From contig JAFYZT010000011.1 of assembly GCA_017548605.1 (NCBI GenBank), positions 1-64,000 on the forward strand: 64,000 nt of DNA, given 5' to 3'. The notes under the pieces are model-generated. The model saw only the letters and a program-made list of their open reading frames with translations. It had not been told where the DNA came from and ran no database searches. The stretch comes from Prevotella sp. (GTDB lineage: Bacteria; Bacteroidota; Bacteroidia; Bacteroidales; Bacteroidaceae). Shown here piece by piece: positions 25,514-33,498 of the stretch. The first letter of the stretch is position 1, and the number at the start of each line of letters is the position of its first letter. The position numbers were made by a program, and so were the translations under genes.

Positions 25514-25519
25514 ATTTCT

Positions 25520-25822
25520 CTACTCAATTACCTCAATATAGAAACTGAAAGGACGGAAGCCGTCATTACAACTAATCATCGCACTCATAGGGTTCTTCAT
25601 CCATCCATCATAGAAGTTGCCTTCTCCCCTGGCCAACGACTCCACAAATTCCTTCATGGAAGACCAAGCCGAGGGGCACATCCCTTCCGGGCACTGACCA
25701 TCAATGGAAACCCATTGCTGCCCCTCCTTGACATCGCATGTATGCTCTATAGGATTCTCATATTTCTCCATCAGGTCCGTATAGACCGTCTGTCGGATGG
25801 CTGTGATTCGTACTTTGTTCAT
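25520..25822 (-). CDS. TIGR04076 family protein
   Basis: This 100-residue protein begins MNKVRITAIRQTVYTDLMEKY. Cysteines lie in a pattern with GQCPEGMCPSAWSSMKEFVESLARGEG, matching the TIGR04076 family of small proteins of unknown function (conserved C-P-x-A-W and G-E-G turns). It has no signal peptide. It lies between a GNAT and the AlkZ-like gene with gaps of 18 and 6 bases. Confidence 0.75.
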   Translation of the reverse strand: MNKVRITAIRQTVYTDLMEKYENPIEHTCDVKEGQQWVSIDGQCPEGMCPSAWSSMKEFVESLARGEGNFYDGWMKNPMSAMISCNDGFRPFSFYIEVIE

Positions 25823-25840
25823 AGGTGGTTTCGTTTTGAT

Positions 25841-26272
25841 TCAGATATCCTTTTCCATCCGATAACAGGTGAACGTGTCGCCTTCGATTTTTCGGTCGAG
25901 GTCAGCCACATAGCCCATCGACTCGTAGAAAGGAATTTTGTTGTCGCGACTTTCAACAACAGTCGTCGTGAAACCCAACTCTTTCGCCCAAACCTCAGCT
26001 TCCCTGACGACCAGCGTACCGATACCCTGATGACGATATTCTGGGAGGACGACAATACGTCCCAACATCATACGTTTATCGTCAATAGGATAAAGGCGAC
26101 AAGTGGCAACGGGCAAATAGTTGTCAACCACCACGACATACTTCGTGTCGGGTGTGTCGTGCTCATCAAATTCCACGTCGAGCGGTATCTGATGTTTCCT
26201 CGCCATAGCCTGGATGCGAACATAGTAGGCACCAGCCCTTAAAGCCGTTGTTTCAGCCCTGAAGATCTCCAT
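25841..26272 (-). CDS. GNAT family N-acetyltransferase
   Basis: This 143-residue GNAT protein has motif A GRIVVLPEYRHQGIGTLVV (~71-89; R-x-x-G-x-G as RHQGIG), then ELGFTTTVVESRDNKIPFYESMGY, which supplies the usual Y-x-x-x-GY motif B. The substrate is unknown. It is the second gene of the operon behind the 73-bp promoter repeats. Confidence 0.87.
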   Translation of the reverse strand: MEIFRAETTALRAGAYYVRIQAMARKHQIPLDVEFDEHDTPDTKYVVVVDNYLPVATCRLYPIDDKRMMLGRIVVLPEYRHQGIGTLVVREAEVWAKELGFTTTVVESRDNKIPFYESMGYVADLDRKIEGDTFTCYRMEKDI

Positions 26273-26286
26273 AGTTTAATACTATC

Positions 26287-26841
26287 TTAAAGAACACGAA
26301 CTACACGACATGGATTTCCCACAGCAACGACATTGGAAGGAATATCCTTTGCAACAACACTTCCCGCACCAATGGTAACATTGTCGCCAATGGTCACTCC
26401 GGGGAGGATGGTAACGCTGCCTCCAATCCATACGTTGTTGCCGATACGCACAGGCTCAGCCCATTCCCTGCGGCTGTTGCGCTCTATTGGGTCGGTGCTG
26501 TGACAAGCGGTATAGATGCTGACGTTCGGTCCGATGAAACAGTCGTCGCCGATGGTGACAGGGGCTTCGTCGAGTACCGTGAAATTGAAGTTGGCGAAGA
26601 ACCGTCGGCCCACACTGATCTGCTTGCCATAGTCGCAGTAGAACGGTTGAATGATGAGAATCTCATCATCGGCTATATGCCCTAACAGCCCTTTGAGGAT
26701 TTCCTTTGCTTTTTGCTTATCAGAAGGGCGCAACAGGTTATAGTCATGAATGATTTCCTTCACTACTGTCAGTTCTTCGAGTAACTGCGGGTCAACAGCA
26801 GAATAAAACTCACCCGACAGCATCTTTTCTTTCTCTGTCAT
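26287..26841 (-). CDS. Sugar O-acetyltransferase (maltose/galactoside type)
   Basis: This 184-residue hexapeptide-repeat enzyme opens with the N-terminal maltose-acetyltransferase domain (TEKEKMLSGEFYSAVDPQL). It has IQPFYCDYGKQISVG, the active-site histidine in YTACHSTDP (~113), and NVWIGGSVTILPGVTIG. It transfers acetyl from acetyl-CoA to a sugar. It heads the operon of five genes whose promoters are embedded in the repeat units at 26864-27018. Confidence 0.9.
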   Translation of the reverse strand: MTEKEKMLSGEFYSAVDPQLLEELTVVKEIIHDYNLLRPSDKQKAKEILKGLLGHIADDEILIIQPFYCDYGKQISVGRRFFANFNFTVLDEAPVTIGDDCFIGPNVSIYTACHSTDPIERNSRREWAEPVRIGNNVWIGGSVTILPGVTIGDNVTIGAGSVVAKDIPSNVVAVGNPCRVVRVL

Positions 26842-26863
26842 GTAGAAGTTCTTTTTTCTGTTA

Positions 26864-27018
26864 CAAAGTTACGGAAAATCGAGGGAAGAACAAAAAAAAG
26901 CCTGCTTATTTTTTATTCCGAGATGGAGTAACTTATTCAAAGTTACGGAAAATCGAGGGAAGAACAAAATAAGCCTGCTTATTTTTTATTCCGAGATGGA
27001 GTAAGTAATTCAAAGATA
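26864..27018 (-). repeat. 73-bp tandem repeat, each unit carrying a promoter (copy set A)
   Basis: On the minus strand, -7 elements TAACTTTG (26945-26938 and 26871-26864) and TATCTTTG (27018-27011) recur with a 73-74 base period. The two complete units each have TTTG exactly 19 bases upstream (26968-26965, 26894-26891). The second copy also contains the perfect dyad AATAAGC-AG-GCTTATT. The same unit occurs at 31512-31707 on the plus strand. The units lead into the sugar acetyltransferase operon. Confidence 0.85.
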
Positions 27019-27023
27019 CGAAA

Positions 27024-27056
27024 AATCGGTGAACATCCGTGAATGTTCACCGATTA
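27024..27056 (-). terminator. Terminator of the AKR / GPx-nitroreductase unit
   Basis: ATCGGTGAACAT and ATGTTCACCGAT pair around a six-base loop. In the minus direction the hairpin is followed by TTTTTCG, only 20 bases after the fusion gene's stop. Confidence 0.85.
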
Positions 27057-27075
27057 TTAGGATAGTTTATGAAGG

Positions 27076-28221
27076 TTACCTGATGAACTTGACTTTCGAG
27101 GCATCACGGGGCTTGGCCTCCGGCTGTTCGTCGGGATAGCCGATGGCGATGATGTAGTTCAGTTTGTAATCCGATGGGATGTCGAGGCGGTCGATGAAGA
27201 ACTTGCACTTTTCATTGGAGAGCAGGAAACGCACGGGTCCGCCGAGACAGCAAGTGCCGAGTCCCATGGAATGTGCAGCCAGCATCATGTTCTCTCCCAG
27301 CAGACCGGCATCCAGCTCGCCACCATTGACTGGTGTACAAACACAGATGAGATTCGGCGCATTTCTGAACATGTTTTTGAAATCCTTGTCACGCTTCACC
27401 TGTTCCGCATTTTCCTGTTTGTAAACATTTGTCACATCGGCTATCAGCTGTTGGTCCTCCACCACACGGACAATCCACGGCTGTCGGTTGACACCGCTCG
27501 GTGCATTGATGCCAGCACGGACCACCATCTCCAGTTTCTCATGTTCCACGGGTTTGTCGAGATATTTTCGGATGGACCGTCGAGCCATGATGACGCTCAA
27601 AACTGGATTGAGCTCCATCTGTATGTCGGTTTCTATGTCGCTCATCTTGTCCGTCGGTTCGTAGCGTTTGATGACACGACCGTCGCGACTGACGAGGAAC
27701 TTTGTGAAGTTCCATTTGATGTCATTCTTTTTATCGTAGCCAGCATCGCTTTTGCGGAGCATGTCGTCCATGAATTTCCCCTTTTGGTCGGTGAGGTCGA
27801 AGCCGCCGAAACCTTTCTGCGATTTCAGATAGGTATAGAGCGGATGCTCACCGGCACCATTTACCTCAATCTTGTCGAACTGGGGGAAATGAATGTTGAA
27901 GTTTGCCGTGCAGAACTGGTGAATCTCCTGAATAGTGCCTGGTGCCTGCTCACCGAACTGGTTACAAGGGAAGTCGAGTATCTCCAGCCCCTCTGAGGCA
28001 TATTTCCCATAGAGAGCCTCCAGTTCCTTGTACTGCGGCGTGAATCCACATCTTGTTGCGGTGTTGACAATGAGCAGCACCTTTCCTTTGTAGTCAGCAA
28101 GCGACACTTTTTTGCCTGCATCGTCCTTCACCGTGAAATCATAAATACGCTGTGCCGAGAGAGTCATCACGCCCATAGCGGCGAAGAGGCACACCATCAT
28201 TCGTTTAATCAATGTCTTCAT
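27076..28221 (-). CDS. Exported glutathione peroxidase-nitroreductase fusion
   Basis: This 381-residue two-domain protein has a signal peptide (~1-23, ending TLSAQ). Residues ~25-205 form a GPx-type thiol peroxidase: VNTATRCGFTPQYKELE (peroxidatic Cys, no selenocysteine), DFPCNQFGEQAPG (resolving Cys/Gln), and KWNFTKFLVSRDG (Trp/Asn of the tetrad). Residues ~210-381 form a nitroreductase FMN domain: IMARRSIRKYLDKP, INAPSGVNRQPW, AAHSMGLGTCCLGG, AIGYPDEQP. Both domains have their key residues. Fusion could couple flavin-based electron supply to peroxide reduction in the envelope; that is inference. It lies 24 bases after an iron-sulfur aldo/keto reductase gene. Confidence 0.9.
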   Translation of the reverse strand: MKTLIKRMMVCLFAAMGVMTLSAQRIYDFTVKDDAGKKVSLADYKGKVLLIVNTATRCGFTPQYKELEALYGKYASEGLEILDFPCNQFGEQAPGTIQEIHQFCTANFNIHFPQFDKIEVNGAGEHPLYTYLKSQKGFGGFDLTDQKGKFMDDMLRKSDAGYDKKNDIKWNFTKFLVSRDGRVIKRYEPTDKMSDIETDIQMELNPVLSVIMARRSIRKYLDKPVEHEKLEMVVRAGINAPSGVNRQPWIVRVVEDQQLIADVTNVYKQENAEQVKRDKDFKNMFRNAPNLICVCTPVNGGELDAGLLGENMMLAAHSMGLGTCCLGGPVRFLLSNEKCKFFIDRLDIPSDYKLNYIIAIGYPDEQPEAKPRDASKVKFIR

Positions 28222-28245
28222 ATAAGTGTAATTCTTTATGATTAT

Positions 28246-29367
28246 TTATTCCAAAGCATCCACCACCTCTTCCAGCAAACTAATGATGGGAAGATGTTGT
28301 GGACATGCGTTTTCACACTGGCCGCACTGAATACAAGCCGAGGCTTTCTCCCCGCCCGGTCGCCATTTATATTCATTGCGTGCCTCCTCCAGGTTACCAT
28401 ACATTTTATATGTGTTCATCACCGCGAAGATTTCAGGAATATGGATATCCATGGGACAACCCGGTGTGCAGTAGTGACAGGCTGTGCAGGGGATGTCCTC
28501 CAACTGTGACAACTCCTTACAGGCCTCCTTCAACACCATTTGTTCCTCATCATTCAGCGGTTGAAGCTGACGCATAAACGACAGGTTGTCTTCCATCTGC
28601 TCCATACTCGACATGCCACTGAGCACCATCATCACGTTGGGCAGCGAAGCCGTGAAACGAATAGCCCAAGAAGCGAAGGAAGCATCAGGGTTGGCCCTCA
28701 GCAGGATATCCTTTACCTGTTGGGGAGGATCAGCCAGTTTGCCCCCTTTCACCGGCTCCATCACGATAACGGGTTTTCCATGTCGTGTGGCCACTTCATA
28801 ACAACGTTGCGAAGCAATGAAAGGATCATCCCAGTCAGAATAGTTGATTTGCAGTTGCACGAACTCGATGTCAGGATGTTCGGTGAGTAATTCATCGAGT
28901 TGCTCAGGCGTGGAGTGGAAGGAGAAGCCATAATGTCGGATTAAACCTTCTTCCTTCAGTTTCCTCATATACTCCCAGATGCCGTATTGTCTGAAATTTA
29001 CGATATTCCCCGTATCGAGTCCATGGAGCAGGTAAAAATCGAAATAACCTGCCCCCGACCGTTCGAGGCTTATATTGATTTCGTTCTTCGCCTCCTCCTC
29101 ACTCTTACAAGCAAATTCAGAGGCATTGAGTTTGTCGGCCAGGTAATAGCTTTCACGGGGATAACGGTCGCAGAGGGCAGCCTTGGTTGCTTCTTCCGAG
29201 CCTTCGTACACATAGGCGGTATCAAAATACTTTCCACCGGCGTTGATGAAGGCATCCACCATCCGTTTGGTTTGTTCCAAATCAATGTCTTGCGTTCCTT
29301 CCACCCTGGGCAGACGCATCATACCGAAGCCCAGTTTCATGCAGTTGTCAATCAGTTTGTTCTCCAT
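28246..29367 (-). CDS. Aldo/keto reductase with C-terminal 4Fe-4S domain
   Basis: This 373-residue protein has an AKR barrel at ~1-280: GFGMMRLP, YFDTAYVYEGSEE (catalytic Asp/Tyr), YLADKLN (Lys), YLLHGLD (His). The C-terminal ferredoxin-like part carries CTACHYCTPGCPMDI (C-x2-C-x2-C-x3-CP) and CIQCGQCENACPQ. The layout is that of the flavin-free Fe-S aldo/keto reductases of anaerobes. It is the promoter-proximal partner of the GPx-nitroreductase fusion, so the pair probably forms a redox unit. Confidence 0.92.
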   Translation of the reverse strand: MENKLIDNCMKLGFGMMRLPRVEGTQDIDLEQTKRMVDAFINAGGKYFDTAYVYEGSEEATKAALCDRYPRESYYLADKLNASEFACKSEEEAKNEINISLERSGAGYFDFYLLHGLDTGNIVNFRQYGIWEYMRKLKEEGLIRHYGFSFHSTPEQLDELLTEHPDIEFVQLQINYSDWDDPFIASQRCYEVATRHGKPVIVMEPVKGGKLADPPQQVKDILLRANPDASFASWAIRFTASLPNVMMVLSGMSSMEQMEDNLSFMRQLQPLNDEEQMVLKEACKELSQLEDIPCTACHYCTPGCPMDIHIPEIFAVMNTYKMYGNLEEARNEYKWRPGGEKASACIQCGQCENACPQHLPIISLLEEVVDALE

Positions 29368-29427
29368 AATAAATAGGTATTATCGTAAGATGTTTCTTCT
29401 TGCTTGATTCCGCTACTACTGCGGTCG

Positions 29428-30603
29428 TTACTTAAACAGGTATTGTGCGAACTCATGCAGCGACTTGCGCCACACCTGCCACTCATGGTCACCGGGATAG
29501 GAGTTGAAGCGCACCTCCACCCCACCCTCACGCATCTTCTTTACGATGTCGCGGGTATATTCAATACGAGGGTCCTGCTCTCCGCAACTCACGAAGAACA
29601 CATCGAATTGCTTATTGAAAGTCTTGGTATCAGTTAACATACCCGGCACCTCCGTTTCCAAGTCAAAATTGGATGCCCCACGAATGCCGCCGAACATACC
29701 TGTAGAGAATACCCCCACGTTGGCAAACACCTCAGGATCACGCAGACCAATGTAGAAGGACTGTCCACCGCCCATCGACAGGCCGCACATAGCACGACTC
29801 TTGCGGTCCTTCCTGACACGATAGGTCTTCTCCACAAATGGTATCACATTCTCCAATATTTCGCTGCGAAAGGTCTGCATGCCCTGCCAATTGTAACCAC
29901 CTCCCATTCCACCGTTACGTGACTGAACATTGCTGTTAGCACTCACCACAATCATCGGCACCGCCTTACCTGCGGCAATGAGGTTGTCCATAATCTGAGC
30001 AGTACGACCCTGCTCCATCCATCCGCGATGGTCCTCGCCGCCGCCATGTTGGATATAGACAACCGGGTAGTCCTGCTTGCTCTCGTTATAGCCCGCCGGG
30101 GTATAGACCATCAATGGCCGCCACGCCTCATCCACTTTGGAATAGTAATATACCGTTCGCACTTCGCCATGCGGCACCTCTCGCACTTCAAAATCATCCA
30201 TCCCCGTTTCCTTGATTTCAATGGCACTTGACCATCGGCTACAACCATAGAACGACTGGCTGGCAGGGTCGGCCACCGACACTCCATCGACAATCAGGAA
30301 ATAGTAATGAAATCCCGGAACCTGCGGTTTAGTGGTCACTGTCCATGTACCGTTTTCCGATTTCGTCATGTCATACTTTGTACCGCACAGGTCAATCTGA
30401 ACGCTCTGTGCCTGAGGAGCGTTCACGTGGAACATCACGCTGTTGTCAGACAACACCCGCGGATAGGAGCCGCGGTTGATATTAGTCACCGGGGAATACG
30501 ACCCATCGGGGAAACTCTCCCTACGAAATCCCTGTGCTGCGATTTGCGAGCAGCAAATAGCCGTTATCATGACGGCCAGCATCATTCTGGATATTTTCAT
30601 CAT
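29428..30603 (-). CDS. Secreted CE1-type esterase with N-terminal beta domain
   Basis: This 391-residue protein starts from tandem ATG codons at 30603/30600. It has a signal peptide (MMLAVMITAICCSQIAAQ). Residues ~40-130 resemble the E-set/CBM48-like domain of Bacteroidetes feruloyl esterases. The esterase D-like domain follows: PVVYIQHGGGEDHRGWMEQG, nucleophile GLSMGGGQS (~270), DVFFVSCGEQDPRI (Asp), and GDHEWQVWR (His). It would cut ferulate or acetate esters from plant polysaccharide in the periplasm or at the surface. Confidence 0.85.
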   Translation of the reverse strand: MMKISRMMLAVMITAICCSQIAAQGFRRESFPDGSYSPVTNINRGSYPRVLSDNSVMFHVNAPQAQSVQIDLCGTKYDMTKSENGTWTVTTKPQVPGFHYYFLIVDGVSVADPASQSFYGCSRWSSAIEIKETGMDDFEVREVPHGEVRTVYYYSKVDEAWRPLMVYTPAGYNESKQDYPVVYIQHGGGEDHRGWMEQGRTAQIMDNLIAAGKAVPMIVVSANSNVQSRNGGMGGGYNWQGMQTFRSEILENVIPFVEKTYRVRKDRKSRAMCGLSMGGGQSFYIGLRDPEVFANVGVFSTGMFGGIRGASNFDLETEVPGMLTDTKTFNKQFDVFFVSCGEQDPRIEYTRDIVKKMREGGVEVRFNSYPGDHEWQVWRKSLHEFAQYLFK

Positions 30604-30675
30604 GTTAAAGTTAAATCGAACTAACTGTGCCAAATAAAAAGAAATAGTTAGGTATCTAAAGTTGCATTTCGACTA

Positions 30676-30707
30676 CAAAGATACAACTTTTCCGTTATTT
30701 TTACAAG
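30676..30707 (-). promoter_or_regulatory. Promoter of the CE1-type esterase
   Basis: TATCTTTG (minus strand, 30683-30676) is preceded at 20 bases by CTTG (30707-30704). The leader is about 70 bases. Confidence 0.55.
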
Positions 30708-30959
30708 GTTATGAAGAGATTCCATTCTTTTCATTTGTTTTTCAATACTGAAATAACACCAGATTCGTTTGTAATACATCAATTATTCAACCTCCACAAG
30801 TTCCAGTTGTAAGGATTTAAAGGAAGTAAGGAGGAGATAGAAGAAGATAAACCATTACCTTGTGGAGTTAAAGGAGTTAAGAAGTTAAAGGAGTTAAGCC
30901 GTATGCCAGAGTTAGTATTTTGAGGTACTGAATAATGATAGACGGAGTATTGTTCTTTA

Positions 30960-31016
30960 TCTTTGCCGCTGACAAGCGGTTATCTTCCTTTATCTTCTTT
31001 TATCTTCATAACATGC
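30960..31016. repeat. Interspersed repeat, copy 2 of 2
   Basis: CTTTGCCGCTGACAAGCGG through ATCTTCATAACATG matches the element at 6655-6712 over nearly its full length. Confidence 0.6.
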
Positions 31017-31037
31017 GGAACTTACATCAAATATTAT

Positions 31038-31045
31038 TACCTTTG
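31038..31045 (+). promoter_or_regulatory. -7 element of yjbQ
   Basis: TACCTTTG is consensus and lies 21 bases before an eight-codon upstream frame and 44 bases before the yjbQ ATG. No clear TTTG is at the expected upstream spacing. Confidence 0.45.
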
Positions 31046-31065
31046 TACTCATAAAAGACAAAGAA

Positions 31066-31092
31066 ATGAAAACTTTCAAAGAGACCTTATGA
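31066..31092 (+). CDS. Eight-codon upstream frame coupled to yjbQ
   Basis: ATG at 31066 opens MKTFKETL and stops at TGA (31090-31092), which overlaps the yjbQ ATG as ATGA. It is preceded by AAAGAA. It could be a leader peptide that feeds ribosomes to yjbQ, or a chance frame. Confidence 0.3.
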   Translation: MKTFKETL

Positions 31093-31502
31093 TACAGCAG
31101 ACAGAAATAACACTGAGAGCGAAGCCACGGGGATTCCATCTGGTGACCGACGAGATATTGCGGCAGTTGCCAAAGTTGCCAAAAACAGGCATCATCAATA
31201 TCTTCACGAAGCATACGAGTTGCGGACTAAGTATCAATGAGAACTGTGACCCTGATGTGCGTGTAGATATGGAAAGCATCTTTAACCGTCTGGTACCCGA
31301 GAACCAGCCCTACTATGAACATACGCTGGAAGGAGCAGATGACATGCCGGCTCATGCCAAATCGATATTGAGTGGGGTGAGTATCACCATTCCCATCACC
31401 AACGGTCGACTGAACATGGGAACATGGCAGGGCATCTACTTCTGCGAGTACCGTAACTATGGTGGAGCAAGAAAACTTGTAGCAACGATTATCGGTGAAT
31501 AA
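31089..31502 (+). CDS. yjbQ: YjbQ family protein (UPF0047)
   Basis: This 137-residue protein shows the family hallmarks: FTKHTSCGLSINENCDPDV (~39-57), HAKSILSGVSITIPITNGRL (~91-110), and GTWQGIYFCEYR near the end. E. coli YjbQ has thiamin phosphate synthase side activity; the real role is unsettled. The start at 31089 is chosen because homologues begin with the same strand (ITLRAKPRGFHLVT). An eight-codon frame overlaps this start. Confidence 0.9.
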   Translation: MIQQTEITLRAKPRGFHLVTDEILRQLPKLPKTGIINIFTKHTSCGLSINENCDPDVRVDMESIFNRLVPENQPYYEHTLEGADDMPAHAKSILSGVSITIPITNGRLNMGTWQGIYFCEYRNYGGARKLVATIIGE

Positions 31503-31511
31503 AGCAAAAGA

Positions 31512-31707
31512 AAAAAATAAACAGGCTTATTTTGTTCTTCCCTCGATTTTCCGTAACTTTGGATAAGTTACTACATCTCGGCATAAAAAATAAACAAGTT
31601 TATTTTGTTCTGCGCTCGATTTTCCGTAACTTTGGATAAGTTACTACATCTCGGCATAAAAAATAAATAAGTTTATTTTGTTCTGCGCTCGATTTTCCGT
31701 AACTTTG
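31512..31707 (+). repeat. 73-bp tandem repeat, each unit carrying a promoter (copy set B)
   Basis: Three units have TTTG (31531, 31604, 31677) 19 bases ahead of TAACTTTG (31554-31561, 31627-31634, 31700-31707), with a 73-base period. The middle unit has the perfect dyad AAAATAAAC-AA-GTTTATTTT overlapping its -33 element. This is the same unit as at 26864-27018, opposite orientation, here leading into the acyl-CoA synthetase gene. Confidence 0.88.
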
Positions 31708-31772
31708 TAGCCATGTAGCGAAAGCACTTCTTTTTCAGCTATTTGCTGCTAATAACCAACTATATATTGAAG

Positions 31773-33392
31773 ATGAAACACTATCTGAAAAAATTGGAGG
31801 ACACCATCCGAGCCCATTGGGATCAGAAAGCACTTTGCGACTATGCAGGTGAATCCTTTACCTACGCTGATTTGGCCACGAACATAGAACTGTTTCGGTT
31901 GTTCATCAATGATGCCGGAATCACCAAGCGCAACAAGATTGCCATCTGCGCCCGTAATTCCGCGCGTTGGGCGATAGCTTTTTGGGACATCAATGTGAAT
32001 GGTTGCGTGGCTGTACCCTTATTGGCTGATTTCCATCCCAACAGCATCACTGCCCTCACCAACCACTCAGACAGTGTTCTTCTTTTTACAGACGAGGACA
32101 TTTGGAAAAAGCTAAACCCTGAGCAAATGCCAATGCTCAAGGCTGCCATCAACGTGAAAGACTTTAGTATGCTGTGGTACAGGGAAGAGAAAGTGTCAAA
32201 AGCGTGGACGAAACGAGAGAAAGCTTTTTCACGCCGTTATCCTCATGGTATGCTTCCTGAGAATGTGTCATATCCAACGAATAACATGGATAAATTGGCC
32301 ATCATCAATTACACATCAGGAACAACAGGTAATCCCAAGGGAGTGATGCTCACCTATGGTGCTATGTCTGACACCGACGAATTTTCCAATAGACAATTTC
32401 CAAACCATCCCGGAGAGACCATCGTCTCGATGCTTCCCATGGCCCACATGTACGGTCTGGCCATTGAGTTTATCCATCCCAATGTAGATGGTGTCACCGT
32501 GTATTTCCTTGGCAAGACACCTTCGCCAACGACCCTTCTTAAAGCGATGCAGGAAGTGAAGCCTTATATGGTGGTTACCGTACCATTGGTGATGGAAAAG
32601 GTATATGCCAATTCCATCAAACCAGCATTGGAGAAGATGAAATGGAGCTTTTCCGTACCCTATGCGAAAAAAATGCTTTATAAGATTATCCGCAAAAAAG
32701 TGTTGTCTGCTTTTGGTGGTCGTGTGCGCTGCTTCATCATGGGAGGCGCACCGCTCAAGCCTGAGGTGGAGCAATGTTTTTGCGATATGCACCTGCCCTA
32801 TACCGTAGGTTACGGCATGACAGAGGCTTGTCCGTTGCTGGGCTGGGAATGGTGGACTAGATTTGTACCTGGTTCCTGCGGAAAACCTGTTCACGAACTG
32901 AGGATAGACTCGGAAGACCCGAAGAATGTTGCCGGCGAAATACAAGTTCGTGGAAGCAACATCACTGTGGGATATTACAAGAACCCCGAGGCCAATGCAG
33001 CAGCATTTACTGATGACGGATGGTTCCGAACCGGTGACTTAGGCCTGATAGACGACGAGGAAAATATCTTTATCCGCGGACGTATCAAATCGATGATTCT
33101 CAACTCTTCCGGCCAGAATATCTATCCAGAAGAATTAGAGGCAGTGCTGTCTGGCTGTCCTTACGTGATTGAATCACTTGTCGTGGACCGCAACAACAAA
33201 CTCGTGGCTTTGGTGTACCCGGAGATTCCCGAGGATTTGGACGATGAGACAAGGAATGGCATCCCTGAACTGATACGCAAAACGGCCAACAAGTCGCTTC
33301 CCTCTTATAGCCAAATCAACAAGGTTGAACTGATGGATTCACCTTTTGAGAAGACCCCAAAGATGAGCATCAAGCGCTTCTTGTATAAGTAA
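31773..33392 (+). CDS. AMP-dependent acyl-CoA synthetase/ligase
   Basis: This is a 539-residue protein from the ATG at 31773; the 10 residues upstream in frame look non-coding. ANL-family signatures are intact: the P-loop YTSGTTGNPKGVML (~183-196), YGMTEACP (~346-353), WFRTGDLG (~420-427), and a C-terminal lysine in KTPKMSIKRFLYK. It activates a fatty or other carboxylic acid with ATP and CoA. There is no membrane segment. It stands alone behind the triple promoter repeat. Confidence 0.9.
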   Translation: MKHYLKKLEDTIRAHWDQKALCDYAGESFTYADLATNIELFRLFINDAGITKRNKIAICARNSARWAIAFWDINVNGCVAVPLLADFHPNSITALTNHSDSVLLFTDEDIWKKLNPEQMPMLKAAINVKDFSMLWYREEKVSKAWTKREKAFSRRYPHGMLPENVSYPTNNMDKLAIINYTSGTTGNPKGVMLTYGAMSDTDEFSNRQFPNHPGETIVSMLPMAHMYGLAIEFIHPNVDGVTVYFLGKTPSPTTLLKAMQEVKPYMVVTVPLVMEKVYANSIKPALEKMKWSFSVPYAKKMLYKIIRKKVLSAFGGRVRCFIMGGAPLKPEVEQCFCDMHLPYTVGYGMTEACPLLGWEWWTRFVPGSCGKPVHELRIDSEDPKNVAGEIQVRGSNITVGYYKNPEANAAAFTDDGWFRTGDLGLIDDEENIFIRGRIKSMILNSSGQNIYPEELEAVLSGCPYVIESLVVDRNNKLVALVYPEIPEDLDDETRNGIPELIRKTANKSLPSYSQINKVELMDSPFEKTPKMSIKRFLYK

Positions 33393-33430
33393 GGAGCATT
33401 TATCAGCCGGATATTTTTTCCAAAAATAGG

Positions 33431-33498
33431 TTTCGTAAAACCGCAAATAAGAGGTGTCTCAAAAGACCAACAAATTATTGCGGCTTTACGAAACCTTT
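33431..33498. terminator. Shared inverted repeat between convergent genes
   Basis: GGTTTCGTAAAACCGCAA (33431-33448) is the near-complement of TTGCGGCTTTACGAAACC (33478-33495). The right arm lies inside the last codons of the MATE gene. It could terminate both convergent transcripts. Confidence 0.6.

Larger units (their letters stand above)
30604..31065. other. Intergenic region with promoters and dispersed repeats
   Basis: About 460 bases separate the divergent esterase and yjbQ units. It holds the esterase promoter (30676-30707), a spacer-like repeat (about 30788-30850) that resembles 34838-34900, and the second copy of the 58-base repeat (30960-31016). I see no gene. Confidence 0.55.

Noticed and set aside
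28246-29367. Selenocysteine-type redox enzyme near the GPx fusion
   Set aside because: The GPx site is TRCGFT with an ordinary TGC-type Cys codon and no in-frame TGA, so no selenocysteine is involved.
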